DNA of 64,000 nucleotides from Helicobacter pylori (lineage in GTDB: Bacteria > Campylobacterota > Campylobacteria > Campylobacterales > Helicobacteraceae), in assembly GCF_001653475.1 (NCBI RefSeq), contig NZ_CP011487.1:744001-808000 (forward strand). Direction: 5' to 3'. Of this stretch, positions 49,889 through 59,066 are shown piece after piece (position 1 is the stretch's first letter; every line of letters begins with the position of its first letter). Position numbers and translations under genes: made by a program. The notes beneath the pieces were generated by a model. The model was not told the origin of the DNA. It saw only the letters and a program-made list of their open reading frames with translations, and did not search any database.

Positions 49889-50731
49889 TCACTTACCACT
49901 GAGCAAACTTCTGATTTGATTGCGTAAGTATTCATTCTCTCTTTCTTCTTGTAGTTTCTCCCTAGATTCTTCCTCTTTGGCTTGCATGTTCAAGTTGCCA
50001 TTCTTAAAAATCTCAGAACTGATCACATTCTGCCTCATTTGATAACCCGCACGATTACTCAATGTTTCTAAAATTTCTCGTTGGTTATTTTTCCTAGTGG
50101 TGTATTCTTGTTCCTTGTCTTGTAAGAGAGTTTTGTAATACTGATTGATTTTTTCCAGCTGAGCTTTTTCTCTTGCCACTTCATTGATCACTTGCTTGTT
50201 GTTTGCCCCACTCACATCATAGCCGTGCAAGTTTTTTGTGTGAGCTCCTAGCATTGGCTGACTTCCTTGCACCACATCAAAGGTCTGTGGTTTTTCTTTG
50301 CTGTTGGGATTATCATTGTAGTTACTCGCTATCATCACCACACCCTTTTGATTCAAAGTAGGCTGCAAGTAAAAATCAATATCGGATCTTGCTCCATTAG
50401 CTTGGAAGTAATTCTTGTATTGAAGTATCTTATTGGCATCGCCTATGAGCGTAATCTTTTTAGAATGATGAACGAGTTTGAAAGTCAGTACAACTTGTTT
50501 ATTATCCAACAAATAGTCCTTGTAATTTGGCAACTTCACTTGCACCATGAATGGTGTGTCTTTGAGTTTGTCATTTAAGGGTATCTCACTATACTTCTCT
50601 ATCAGTTCATTATACACAGGCGTATAAACATGGTTCTTTTGTTTCACCACTTTTTTCGCATAATTACTGCATGCGCTTAAAATTAAGCACAGAATTGCCA
50701 CACCGATTAAAACACTTGCTCTCAGTTTCAT
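49889..50731 (-). CDS. cagT: CagT, VirB7-like lipoprotein
   Basis: The 280-residue protein has a lipoprotein signal (LCLILSAC, lipidated Cys at about residue 21). Its C-terminus has a long Glu/Arg/Gln coiled coil. CagT is part of the outer-membrane core complex with CagM, CagX, CagY and Cag3. It is longer than classic VirB7. It lies 15 bp after cagU. It corresponds to HP0532. Confidence 0.95.
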   Translation of the reverse strand: MKLRASVLIGVAILCLILSACSNYAKKVVKQKNHVYTPVYNELIEKYSEIPLNDKLKDTPFMVQVKLPNYKDYLLDNKQVVLTFKLVHHSKKITLIGDANKILQYKNYFQANGARSDIDFYLQPTLNQKGVVMIASNYNDNPNSKEKPQTFDVVQGSQPMLGAHTKNLHGYDVSGANNKQVINEVAREKAQLEKINQYYKTLLQDKEQEYTTRKNNQREILETLSNRAGYQMRQNVISSEIFKNGNLNMQAKEEESREKLQEERENEYLRNQIRSLLSGK

Positions 50732-50746
50732 TGTTGTTTCTCCTTA

Positions 50747-51394
50747 TTATTCTTGTTTCTTTGAAGTGAAAAGACCATTGATAAAATTTTTTACACCAAT
50801 AACCTTAATCACTTTATAAATCAAATAGCCCATACCTATGAAGCAAATGTTTTTCAAAACAAAGAGCACCTTGTCGTTAGCGCTACCAATTCCTAATATA
50901 TATAGTTCATAAATAGATCTAATTGTTTCTAATCCAAAAAACAAAACCGCACCCACACCAAAGGCGTAGTAAAAATACTGAAGTTTTAGTTTTGTTTTTA
51001 GACTTTCCACTAGATCCATGTTTTTACTAGTCCTTAAAAATACAAAATAGATTGCAAACAAAACAAATATCCCACCCATACATAATCCTAACAGATGCTC
51101 TAATCCCCCTATATATCCTAAGAATGAATGAGCGTATGCTTCCATTATTCTCTGTTTGGCTTGTCCTATCTGCATCAGAAGTTCATACCTTTTTTCTTGC
51201 GGTAGCTTTTCTATTTCTATCAGGATATTTTTCAACTCTCCTTGATTCTTTAGAGCTTCGTGGAATCTTTGCTCCCCTAAACTCCCTTTGGGATATAACG
51301 AGTCTAGCAAATTTAAAAGATCATTGCCCTGTGAGTTGCTAGGTGGTGGGGTGTTTAGCGAATTGGATCCATGACGCTCTGTTGTATCGTTCAT
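50747..51394 (-). CDS. cagU: CagU, inner-membrane protein
   Basis: The 215-residue protein has a Ser/Asn-rich cytoplasmic N-terminus, a helical middle and three or so membrane segments (GLCMGGIFVLFAIYFVFL, YYAFGVGAVLFFGLETI, ICFIGMGYLIYKVIKVIG). CagU is required for CagA delivery. It heads the minus-strand cagU-T unit. It corresponds to HP0531. Confidence 0.93.
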   Translation of the reverse strand: MNDTTERHGSNSLNTPPPSNSQGNDLLNLLDSLYPKGSLGEQRFHEALKNQGELKNILIEIEKLPQEKRYELLMQIGQAKQRIMEAYAHSFLGYIGGLEHLLGLCMGGIFVLFAIYFVFLRTSKNMDLVESLKTKLKLQYFYYAFGVGAVLFFGLETIRSIYELYILGIGSANDKVLFVLKNICFIGMGYLIYKVIKVIGVKNFINGLFTSKKQE

Positions 51395-51434
51395 GAAACT
51401 CCTTTCAAGAATTAAATTGAGAAATTGTTTTGTT

Positions 51435-51440
51435 ATTATA
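51435..51440 (-). promoter_or_regulatory. -10 element for cagU-cagT
   Basis: TATAAT on the minus strand lies about 40 bp before the cagU ATG, divergent from the cagV promoter. Confidence 0.5.
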
Positions 51441-51521
51441 CCATTCTCTCTCTAGAGTTGTGATTGTCTTATCTCTTTGAATGAGGCGCTTCTAGAATTT
51501 CATTCTTTACAGAAATTCTGC

Positions 51522-51527
51522 TATAAT
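51522..51527 (+). promoter_or_regulatory. -10 element for the cagV operon
   Basis: TATAAT lies 24 bp before the leader ORF and 85 bp before cagV. Confidence 0.6.
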
Positions 51528-51550
51528 GAGATTATTTTAAGGAGTTCTTA

Positions 51551-51595
51551 ATGAAAAAATTTCTCAAGTTTTACAACCAACAAACCAATAACTAA
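51551..51595 (+). CDS. 14-residue leader peptide upstream of cagV
   Basis: ATG 51551 follows AAGGAG (51539-51544 area), a stronger Shine-Dalgarno than that of cagV itself. The ORF encodes MKKFLKFYNQQTNN and stops at 51595, 16 bases before the cagV ATG. It may couple translation to cagV or act as a small regulatory leader; this is inference. Confidence 0.4.
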   Translation: MKKFLKFYNQQTNN

Positions 51596-51611
51596 ACAAT
51601 AAAGCTGTCGC

Positions 51612-52370
51612 ATGTTAGGGAAAAAAAACGAGGAAGTCTTGATTGATGAAAATTTGGTTGGGGGTGTGATAGCCCTTGATAGATTGGCAAAACTCAATAA
51701 GGCCAATAGGACTTTCAAAAGGGCTTTTTATCTCTCTATGGCACTCAATGTCGCCGCTGTAACGAGTATTGTGATGATGATGCCTTTGAAGAAAACAGAT
51801 ATATTTGTTTATGGCATTGATCGATACACAGGAGAATTTAAAATCGTCAAACGCTCCGATGCTAGGCAAATTGTCAATTCTGAAGCCGTTGTGGATAGCG
51901 CAACCTCAAAATTTGTCTCATTGCTGTTTGGTTATAGCAAAAATTCTTTGAGGGATCGCAAGGATCAACTAATGCAGTATTGCGATGTGAGTTTCCAAAC
52001 CCAAGCAATGAGGATGTTCAATGAAAATATCAGACAATTCGTAGATAAAGTCCGAGCAGAAGCTATCATTAGCTCTAACATACAAAGAGAAAAAGTCAAA
52101 AATAGCCCCTTAACACGATTAACATTTTTCATTACCATCAAAATCACACCTGATACAATGGAAAATTATGAATATATTACTAAAAAACAAGTAACTATTT
52201 ATTATGATTTTGCTAGAGGCAACTCTTCTCAAGAAAATCTTATCATCAATCCTTTTGGCTTCAAAGTGTTTGACATTCAAATCACAGATTTACAAAACGA
52301 ACAGACGGTAAGCGAAATTTTGAGAAAGATTAAAGAAGTGGAATCAAAAAATAAGGAATTGAAGAATTAA
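51612..52370 (+). CDS. cagV: CagV, VirB8-like inner-membrane protein
   Basis: The 252-residue protein has one membrane helix (AFYLSMALNVAAVTSIVMMM, about residues 38-57) and a periplasmic VirB8 domain with the family pattern IDRYTGEFKIVK. VirB8 proteins nucleate T4SS assembly at the inner membrane. It starts at ATG 51612 and is followed by cagW after 4 bp. It corresponds to HP0530. Confidence 0.95.
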   Translation: MLGKKNEEVLIDENLVGGVIALDRLAKLNKANRTFKRAFYLSMALNVAAVTSIVMMMPLKKTDIFVYGIDRYTGEFKIVKRSDARQIVNSEAVVDSATSKFVSLLFGYSKNSLRDRKDQLMQYCDVSFQTQAMRMFNENIRQFVDKVRAEAIISSNIQREKVKNSPLTRLTFFITIKITPDTMENYEYITKKQVTIYYDFARGNSSQENLIINPFGFKVFDIQITDLQNEQTVSEILRKIKEVESKNKELKN

Positions 52371-52374
52371 GAGC

Positions 52375-53982
52375 ATGTTTAATATTAAAAGGACTTTTTT
52401 AATAACGATCATAAGTTTTTTTCTCATTGTTCCTAATTGGTTGAAAGCTATTGATTTGCCCATTGTTTCAAATCTCAAAATTTACCAAACAGTTTATTGC
52501 ATGCTGATACCGAGTTATGTTTTAACCAACAAAAGTTTTGCAGATATTCTGACAGGCTATACATCTATTGGCGCATCAGGGAGTGGAAAGAGTTCAGGGC
52601 AGGGTGTGATCGAAGCGCTTAGCACGCCATTAGCCACAAGTTTAGCCGCTAGCAATCTGGTGAAATATCTGAATACTTTAGGTCCTTTATGGGGATCGGC
52701 GTGGGCAGGTGTTGCTACAGCTATACAAGGTTTTGCTCTAACGCCATCAAGCGGCTGTAATTTCGGTTGGAACGCATTGATAAATAAAAACATAGATGTA
52801 TCCATGGATAGCGTGCTAGACAATTTGAGCAACAAGATTCAGAATTTTACCAAAGGCGGTGTTGAGGACAATGTGAAAGGCAATGTTCTTTTACAAATAA
52901 TCAGCTCAATAACCGCTCAAGCTTCTACGAATATTACAGCTGATGGTTTAATTTGGCTGATTGGCAAAGAATTCACTGCAAATAAATTGCAAAACAACAC
53001 TACAGCCATGCTTGCTTTTGCCGCACTAGAATCTGTTGTCAAAGGAGCGGACGCTGCTGTTCTTCCTGCATATGGTGTCGTCAATCTGCCTGATATTATC
53101 ATAGGGCAAGGGTCATATCTTGATTTTGTTTCTTACCTAATTTATATTGTTTTTGGGATTTTTGTTTTTATTTCTTTTATGAAATTGAGGGATATTTCAA
53201 ATGGCGTTCAGATCAACATAGGTTTTGAATACATGCGATTTATTGGGGGAACATTATTCAAAATGGCGATGGTCTCTTTTATCGCCTATGCAGGTTTTGG
53301 TTATCTTTATAAAATCTCTTATTCCATTTATTTTGGTTTAGCAGGTGCTTTTGGGCTGAATCAAGTTCTTTTTTGGGCTTTAGATTTAGTGCTGAATTAC
53401 ACTGTTAATTCCATTTTACCTGCAGTAAGAGCTGTTTTTTCTAATGTTGGCAACAACGCTCCTAGTTTGTTACAAGGTCTACAAGTGGCAGGTATTTCTT
53501 TATTCGCTATTTTTATGCAAGTAACTATCATTATGAGAATAAGCACTGTTGTTGTGAAACCTTTGATAGCGGGGGCTTTTAGCGGTATTGTGTTCCCTAT
53601 TGCGGTATGTTTGATCGTGCTAGATTGGTTCAAAGATTCTATGAAAAACATATTGATATGGTTTATTAATAATTTGTTTATCTTGGTTCTAGCTATTCCT
53701 ATTTTGCTCTTTGGTGTTTTGGCGTTATTGGCATTCAATTTGACCATAACGCCCTCTGTTGCTATACAAAACATCAATCAAGGGGGACTAGGTATCGATT
53801 CAACTATTGCGAGTCTCATCACTCTATTTATTTTAAAAGGTTTCATAGAGACGATTATTGAGAGTGTCAATGCGATCGTTAATACCATTTTCAGCTCCGT
53901 CTCTATGGATGGTAGCAGAATGGATAGAGAAAAAGATGCCTTAATGGTGGGAAGAGTTGGTGGATCTATGTTTAAAGGATAA
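52375..53982 (+). CDS. cagW: CagW, VirB6-like polytopic membrane protein
   Basis: The 535-residue protein has an N-terminal signal-like helix, a Gly/Ser/Ala-rich periplasmic part and at least five membrane segments in the C-terminal half (VSYLIYIVFGIFVFISFM and following). VirB6 forms part of the inner-membrane channel. It corresponds to HP0529. Confidence 0.94.
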   Translation: MFNIKRTFLITIISFFLIVPNWLKAIDLPIVSNLKIYQTVYCMLIPSYVLTNKSFADILTGYTSIGASGSGKSSGQGVIEALSTPLATSLAASNLVKYLNTLGPLWGSAWAGVATAIQGFALTPSSGCNFGWNALINKNIDVSMDSVLDNLSNKIQNFTKGGVEDNVKGNVLLQIISSITAQASTNITADGLIWLIGKEFTANKLQNNTTAMLAFAALESVVKGADAAVLPAYGVVNLPDIIIGQGSYLDFVSYLIYIVFGIFVFISFMKLRDISNGVQINIGFEYMRFIGGTLFKMAMVSFIAYAGFGYLYKISYSIYFGLAGAFGLNQVLFWALDLVLNYTVNSILPAVRAVFSNVGNNAPSLLQGLQVAGISLFAIFMQVTIIMRISTVVVKPLIAGAFSGIVFPIAVCLIVLDWFKDSMKNILIWFINNLFILVLAIPILLFGVLALLAFNLTITPSVAIQNINQGGLGIDSTIASLITLFILKGFIETIIESVNAIVNTIFSSVSMDGSRMDREKDALMVGRVGGSMFKG

Positions 53983-54034
53983 GCCACTTTATTCTTGTGT
54001 TACAATTACAAATATTTTTTAAGAGGAATTGTTG

Positions 54035-55603
54035 ATGGAGCAGGCATTTTTTAAAAAAATTGTTGGCTGTTTCTGTCTTGGTTATTTATTTTTATCTAGT
54101 GCAATAGAAGCAACAACACCTGACATTAAAAATTTTAATCGTGGTAGGGTGAAAGTGGTGAATAAGAAGATTGCTTATTTGGGAGATGAAAAACCTATTA
54201 CGATTTGGACTTCATTAGACAATGTTACTGTGATCCAACTTGAAAAAGATGAAACTATTTCTTACATCACAACAGGTTTCAATAAAGGTTGGAATATTGT
54301 GCCTAATTCTAATCATATATTCATCCAACCTAAATCGGTAAAAAGCAATCTCATGTTTGAAAAAGAAGCGGTGAATTTTGCCCTAATGACAAGAGATTAC
54401 CAAGAATTTTTAAAAACAAAAAAACTTATCGTAGATGCGCCTGACCCTAAAGAATTAGAAGAACAAAAAAAAGCTCTAGAAAAAGAAAAAGAAGCTAAAG
54501 AACAGGCGCAAAAAGCGCAAAAAGATAAAAGAGAAAAAAGAAAGCAAGAGCGTGCAAAAAATAGAGCCAATTTAGAAAATCTCACTAACGCTATGAGTAA
54601 CCCACAAAATTTGAGCAATAACAAAAATCTTAGCGAATTTATCAAGCAACAACGAGAAAATGAATTAGACCAAATGGAACGACTAGAGGACATGCAAGAA
54701 CAGGCTCAAGCTAATGCGCTCAAACAAATTGAAGAACTCAACAAGAAACAAGCTGAAGAGGCAGTTAAACAAAGAGCCAAGGAGAAAATCAATATTAAGA
54801 CAGATAAGCCTCAAAAAAGCCCTGAGGATAACTCCATAGAATTATCTCCTAGCGATAGCGCTTGGAGAACTAATCTTGTTGTGCGGACTAATAAAGCCTT
54901 GTATCAATTCATTTTGAGAATAGCTCAAAAAGACAATTTTGCTTCGGCGTATCTAACAGTCAAATTGGAATACCCGCAAAGACACGAAGTCTCTAGCGTT
55001 ATTGAAGAGGAATTAAAAAAGAGAGAAGAAGCAAAGAGGCAGAAAGAATTGATCAAGCAAGAAAATCTTAACACCACAGCCTACATCAATAGAGTAATGA
55101 TGGCGAGCAACGAACAGATTATTAACAAAGAAAAAATAAGAGAAGAAAAGCAAAAAATTATCTTAGATCAAGCAAAGGCGCTAGAGACTCAATATGTGCA
55201 TAATGCATTAAAAAGAAACCCTGTGCCTAGAAACTACAATTACTACCAAGCACCTGAAAAACGCTCTAAACATATTATGCCCTCTGAAATTTTTGATGAT
55301 GGCACATTCACTTATTTTGGTTTCAAAAACATCACTCTCCAACCTGCTATTTTTGTGGTTCAACCTGATGGGAAATTGAGCATGACTGATGCTGCCATTG
55401 ATCCTAACATGACCAATTCAGGATTGAGATGGTATAGAGTTAATGAAATTGCAGAGAAGTTTAAGCTCATTAAAGACAAAGCGCTTGTAACAGTAATAAA
55501 TAAAGGCTATGGGAAAAATCCATTGACAAGAAATTACAATATCAAAAACTATGGTGAATTGGAGCGTGTGATTAAAAAGCTCCCTCTTGTCAGAGATAAA
55601 TAA
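54035..55603 (+). CDS. cagX: CagX, VirB9-like core complex protein
   Basis: The 522-residue protein has a signal peptide (CFCLGYLFLSSAIEA). A long Lys/Glu/Gln coiled-coil insertion (about residues 130-260) and a C-terminal VirB9 domain (FGFKNITLQPAIFVVQPDG, VNKGYGKNPLTRNY) follow. CagX is in the outer-membrane core. I chose ATG 54035, six bases after AGAGGAA, over the TTGs at 54029 and 54032. It corresponds to HP0528. Confidence 0.95.
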   Translation: MEQAFFKKIVGCFCLGYLFLSSAIEATTPDIKNFNRGRVKVVNKKIAYLGDEKPITIWTSLDNVTVIQLEKDETISYITTGFNKGWNIVPNSNHIFIQPKSVKSNLMFEKEAVNFALMTRDYQEFLKTKKLIVDAPDPKELEEQKKALEKEKEAKEQAQKAQKDKREKRKQERAKNRANLENLTNAMSNPQNLSNNKNLSEFIKQQRENELDQMERLEDMQEQAQANALKQIEELNKKQAEEAVKQRAKEKINIKTDKPQKSPEDNSIELSPSDSAWRTNLVVRTNKALYQFILRIAQKDNFASAYLTVKLEYPQRHEVSSVIEEELKKREEAKRQKELIKQENLNTTAYINRVMMASNEQIINKEKIREEKQKIILDQAKALETQYVHNALKRNPVPRNYNYYQAPEKRSKHIMPSEIFDDGTFTYFGFKNITLQPAIFVVQPDGKLSMTDAAIDPNMTNSGLRWYRVNEIAEKFKLIKDKALVTVINKGYGKNPLTRNYNIKNYGELERVIKKLPLVRDK

Positions 55604-55617
55604 AAAGGCGTTAAGAC

Positions 55618-57120
55618 ATGAATGAAGAAAACGATAAACTTGAAACTTCTGAAAAAACCCAACAACATTCACCAAAAGATTTATCCAATGAAGAAGCAAC
55701 AGAAGCCAATCATTTTGAAGATCCTTCAAAAGAATCCCAAGAAAGCTCAGATCACCATCTTGACAACTCCACAGAAACTGAAACCAATTTTGATGGAGAC
55801 AAGTCAGAAGAAACCCAAACTCAAACGGATTCTGGAGGTAATGAAACTTCAGAATCTGGCAATGGCAGTCTAGCAGACAAGTTATTCAAGAAAGCCAGAA
55901 AATTAGTTGATGATAAAAAACCTTTCACTCAGCAAAAGAATTTAGATGAAGAAAACCAAGAACTGAACGAAGAAGACAATCAAGAAAATAAGGGGTATCA
56001 AGAAGAAACTCAAACGGACTTAATGGATGATGAAACTTCTGAAAAAACCCAACAACATTCACCGAAAGATTTATCCAATGAAGAAGCAACAGAAGCCAAT
56101 CATTTTGAAGATCCTTCAAAAGAATCCCAAGAAAGCTCAGATCACCATCTTGACAACTCCACAGAAACTGAAACCAATTTTGATGGAGACAAGTCAGAAG
56201 AAATAACTAACGACTCTAGCGATCAAGAGATTATCAAAGGAAGCAAAAAGAAATACATCATTGGTGGCATTGTAGTCGCTGTTCTTATCGTGATTATTGT
56301 ATTTTCTAGAAGCATTTTTCACTACTTCGTGCCTTTGGAAGATAAAAGCTCTCGTTTTAGCAAAGACAGGAATCTTTATGTCAATGATGAAATCCAAATA
56401 AGGCAAGAGTATAACCGATTGCTGAAAGAACGGAATGAAAAAGGCAATATGATCGATAAGAATCTTTTCTTTAATGACGATCCCAATAGAACCTTATACA
56501 ACTATTTGAATATTGCAGAAATTGAGGACAAAAACCCATTGAGAGCCTTTTATGAATGTATTAGTAATGGTGGCAACTATGAAGAATGTTTGAAGCTTAT
56601 CAAAGACAAAAAACTTCAAGATCAAATGAAAAAGACTCTAGAGGCTTATAATGACTGCATTAAAAATGCCAAAACTGAAGAACAAAGGATCAAGTGTTTA
56701 GATTTAATCAAAGATGAAAACCTGAAAAAAAGCTTACTGAACCAACAAAAAGTTCAAGTGGCGCTAGATTGTTTGAAAAACGCTAAAACCGATGAAGAAC
56801 GAAACGAGTGCCTAAAACTCATAAATGACCCTGAGGTTAGAGAGAAGTTCCGTAAGGAATTAGAGCTTCAAAAAGAGCTTCAAGAGTATAAGGATTGTGT
56901 TAAAAATGCCAAAACAGAAGCTGAGAAAAACGAATGCTTGAAAGGCTTGTCTAAAGAAGCTATAGAAAGATTGAAACAGCAAGCGCTAGATTGTTTGAAA
57001 AACGCTAAAACTGATGAAGAACGAAACGAGTGCTTGAAAAATATTCCCCAAGACTTGCAAAAAGAACTACTAGCTGATATGAGCGTCAAGGCTTATAAAG
57101 ACTGCGTATCAAGAGCTTGA
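55618..57120 (+). CDS. cagY: CagY (VirB10-like), N-terminal part, ended by a frameshift
   Basis: This 500-residue frame is the first part of cagY. It has an acidic N-terminus with a duplicated 57-residue block and one membrane helix at about 211-235 (YIIGGIVVAVLIVIIVFS). The start of the middle repeat region follows, with Cys-pair units such as DCLKNAKTDEERNECLK. It stops at TGA 57118 after KDCVSRA, where reference CagY continues RNEKEKKECEKLL. The missing piece makes this segment 11 nt shorter than the next repeat copy. CagY is the large core protein of the Cag T4SS and tunes its activity by repeat rearrangement. It corresponds to HP0527. Confidence 0.9.
   Translation: MNEENDKLETSEKTQQHSPKDLSNEEATEANHFEDPSKESQESSDHHLDNSTETETNFDGDKSEETQTQTDSGGNETSESGNGSLADKLFKKARKLVDDKKPFTQQKNLDEENQELNEEDNQENKGYQEETQTDLMDDETSEKTQQHSPKDLSNEEATEANHFEDPSKESQESSDHHLDNSTETETNFDGDKSEEITNDSSDQEIIKGSKKKYIIGGIVVAVLIVIIVFSRSIFHYFVPLEDKSSRFSKDRNLYVNDEIQIRQEYNRLLKERNEKGNMIDKNLFFNDDPNRTLYNYLNIAEIEDKNPLRAFYECISNGGNYEECLKLIKDKKLQDQMKKTLEAYNDCIKNAKTEEQRIKCLDLIKDENLKKSLLNQQKVQVALDCLKNAKTDEERNECLKLINDPEVREKFRKELELQKELQEYKDCVKNAKTEAEKNECLKGLSKEAIERLKQQALDCLKNAKTDEERNECLKNIPQDLQKELLADMSVKAYKDCVSRA
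55641..55813 (+). repeat. Direct repeat in the cagY 5' region, copy 1
   Basis: This 173-bp block (encodes SEKTQQHSPKDLSNEEATEA and on) recurs at 56031-56203, 390 bp downstream and in frame, with one base change seen. Recombination between copies would delete 130 codons in frame. Confidence 0.92.
56031..56203 (+). repeat. Direct repeat in the cagY 5' region, copy 2
   Basis: This is the second copy of the block at 55641-55813, just before the coding sequence of the membrane helix. Confidence 0.92.
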
Positions 57121-57670
57121 AAGAAAAGAATGCGAAAAATTGCTCACGCCTGAAGCGAAAAAACTCTTAGAAGAAGAAGTTAAGAAGAGCGTTAAGGCTT
57201 ACTTGGACTGCGTATCTCAAGCCAGGAATGAAAAAGAGAAACAAGAATGCGAGAAATTACTCACGCCTGAAGCGAGGAAATTTTTAGCGAAAGAACTCCA
57301 ACAAAAAGATAAAGCGATCAAAGATTGCTTGAAAAACGCCGATCCTAACGACAGAGCGGCTATTATGAAGTGTTTGGATGGTTTGAGCGATGAAGAGAAG
57401 CTCAAATACCTGCAAGAAGCTAGAGAAAAGGCTGTCTTGGATTGTTTGAAAACGGCTAGGACCGATGAAGAAAAAAGGAAATGCCAAAACCTTTATAGCG
57501 ATTTGATCCAAGAAATCCAAAATAAAAAAACACAAAGCAAACAAAATCAATTGAGTAAAACAGAAAGGTTGCATCAAGCAAGCGAGTGCTTGGATAACTT
57601 AGATGACCCTACTGATCAACAAGCCATAGAGCAATGTTTAGATGGCTTGAGCGATAGTGAAAGGGCGCTA
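56560..57670 (+). repeat. cagY middle repeat region, contracted
   Basis: About ten short helical units with the pattern DC(L/V)KNAKT..E.. ..ECL recur, each with a spaced Cys pair. Identical DNA stretches recur, for example at 56761 and 56983. The region is much shorter than in a typical CagY. Confidence 0.8.
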
Positions 57671-58930
57671 ATTCTAGGAATTAAACGACAAGCTGATGAA
57701 GTGGATCTGCTTTATAGCGAACTAAGGAACCGCAAAACCTTTGATAACATGGCGGCTAAAGGTTATCCGTTGTTGCCAATGGATTTCAAAAATGGTGGCG
57801 ATATTGCCACTATTAACGCCGCTAATGTTGATGCGGACAAAATAGCTAGCGATAATCCTGTTTATGCTTCCATAGAGCCTGACATTACCAAGCAATACGA
57901 AACAGAAAAAACCATTAAGGATAAGAATTTGGAAGCTAAATTAGCTAAGGCTTTAGGTGGCAATAAAAAAGATGACGATAAAGAAAAAAGTAAAAAATCC
58001 ACAACAGAAGCTAAAGCAGAAAGCAATAAGATAGACAAAGATGTCGCAGAAACTGCCAAGAATATCAGTGAAATCGCTCTTAAGACTAAAAAAGAAAAGA
58101 GTGGGGAATTTGTAGATGAAAATGGTAATCCCGTTGATGACAAAAAGAAAGCAGAAACACAAGATGAAACAAGCCCTGTCAAACAGGCCTTTATAGGCAA
58201 GAGTGATCCCACATTTGTTTTAGCGCAATACACCCCTATTGAAATCACTCTGACTTCTAAAGTAGATGCCACTCTCACAGGTATAGTGAGTGGGGTTGTA
58301 GCCAAAGATGTATGGAACATGAACGGCACTATGATCTTACTAGACAAAGGCACTAAGGTGTATGGGAATTATCAAAGCGTGAAAGGTGGCACACCTATTA
58401 TGACACGCTTAATGATAGTCTTTACTAAAGCCATTACGCCTGATGGTGTGGTGATACCTCTAGCAAACGCTCAAGCAGCAGGCATGCTAGGTGAAGCAGG
58501 GGTAGATGGCTATGTGAATAATCACTTTATGAAGCGCATAGGCTTTGCTGTGATAGCAAGCGTGGTTAATAGCTTCTTGCAAACTGCGCCTATCATAGCT
58601 CTAGATAAACTCATAGGCCTTGGCAAAGGTAGAAGTGAAAGGACACCTGAATTTAATTACGCTTTGGGTCAAGCCATCAATGGTAGTATGCAAAGTTCGG
58701 CTCAGATGTCTAATCAAATTCTAGGGCAACTGATGAATATCCCCCCAAGTTTTTACAAAAATGAGGGCGATAGTATTAAGATTCTCACAATGGACGATAT
58801 TGATTTTAGTGGCGTGTATGATGTTAAAATCACCAACAAATCTGTGGTAGATGAAATTATCAAACAAAGCACTAAAACTTTGTCTAGAGAACATGAAGAA
58901 ATCACCACAAGCCCTAAAGGTGGCAATTAA
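57140..58930 (+). CDS. cagY: CagY (VirB10-like), C-terminal part, in the +1 frame
   Basis: The frame is open from before 57121 (ELERKECEKLL) and continues the middle repeats. It ends in the VirB10 domain (YTPIEITLTSKVDATLTGIV, DKGTKVYGNYQS, GVVIPLANAQAAGMLGEAGV, GFAVIASVVNSFLQTAP). This domain forms the outer-membrane pore in T4SS core complexes. On its own it lacks the signal and membrane anchor in the first fragment, and TTG 57140 is only a formal start. It would join the first fragment if two bases were removed or one added near 57118. Confidence 0.88.
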   Translation: MLTPEAKKLLEEEVKKSVKAYLDCVSQARNEKEKQECEKLLTPEARKFLAKELQQKDKAIKDCLKNADPNDRAAIMKCLDGLSDEEKLKYLQEAREKAVLDCLKTARTDEEKRKCQNLYSDLIQEIQNKKTQSKQNQLSKTERLHQASECLDNLDDPTDQQAIEQCLDGLSDSERALILGIKRQADEVDLLYSELRNRKTFDNMAAKGYPLLPMDFKNGGDIATINAANVDADKIASDNPVYASIEPDITKQYETEKTIKDKNLEAKLAKALGGNKKDDDKEKSKKSTTEAKAESNKIDKDVAETAKNISEIALKTKKEKSGEFVDENGNPVDDKKKAETQDETSPVKQAFIGKSDPTFVLAQYTPIEITLTSKVDATLTGIVSGVVAKDVWNMNGTMILLDKGTKVYGNYQSVKGGTPIMTRLMIVFTKAITPDGVVIPLANAQAAGMLGEAGVDGYVNNHFMKRIGFAVIASVVNSFLQTAPIIALDKLIGLGKGRSERTPEFNYALGQAINGSMQSSAQMSNQILGQLMNIPPSFYKNEGDSIKILTMDDIDFSGVYDVKITNKSVVDEIIKQSTKTLSREHEEITTSPKGGN

Positions 58931-59066
58931 TTCATAGAGAAAGGATAAAATATATTTATGTTACCAAACTCGGTTCTTTACAAAATAAAAGACAAAACCA
59001 ACAATAGGCTCTTTTAGAGAACATAGTGGCGAAAAAACCAAGCAAAAACAATGAAAGGAAACAGCA

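Noticed and set aside
57862..58353. 163-codon minus-strand frame opposite cagY
   Set aside because: It is a shadow of the VirB10-coding frame and shows no domain.
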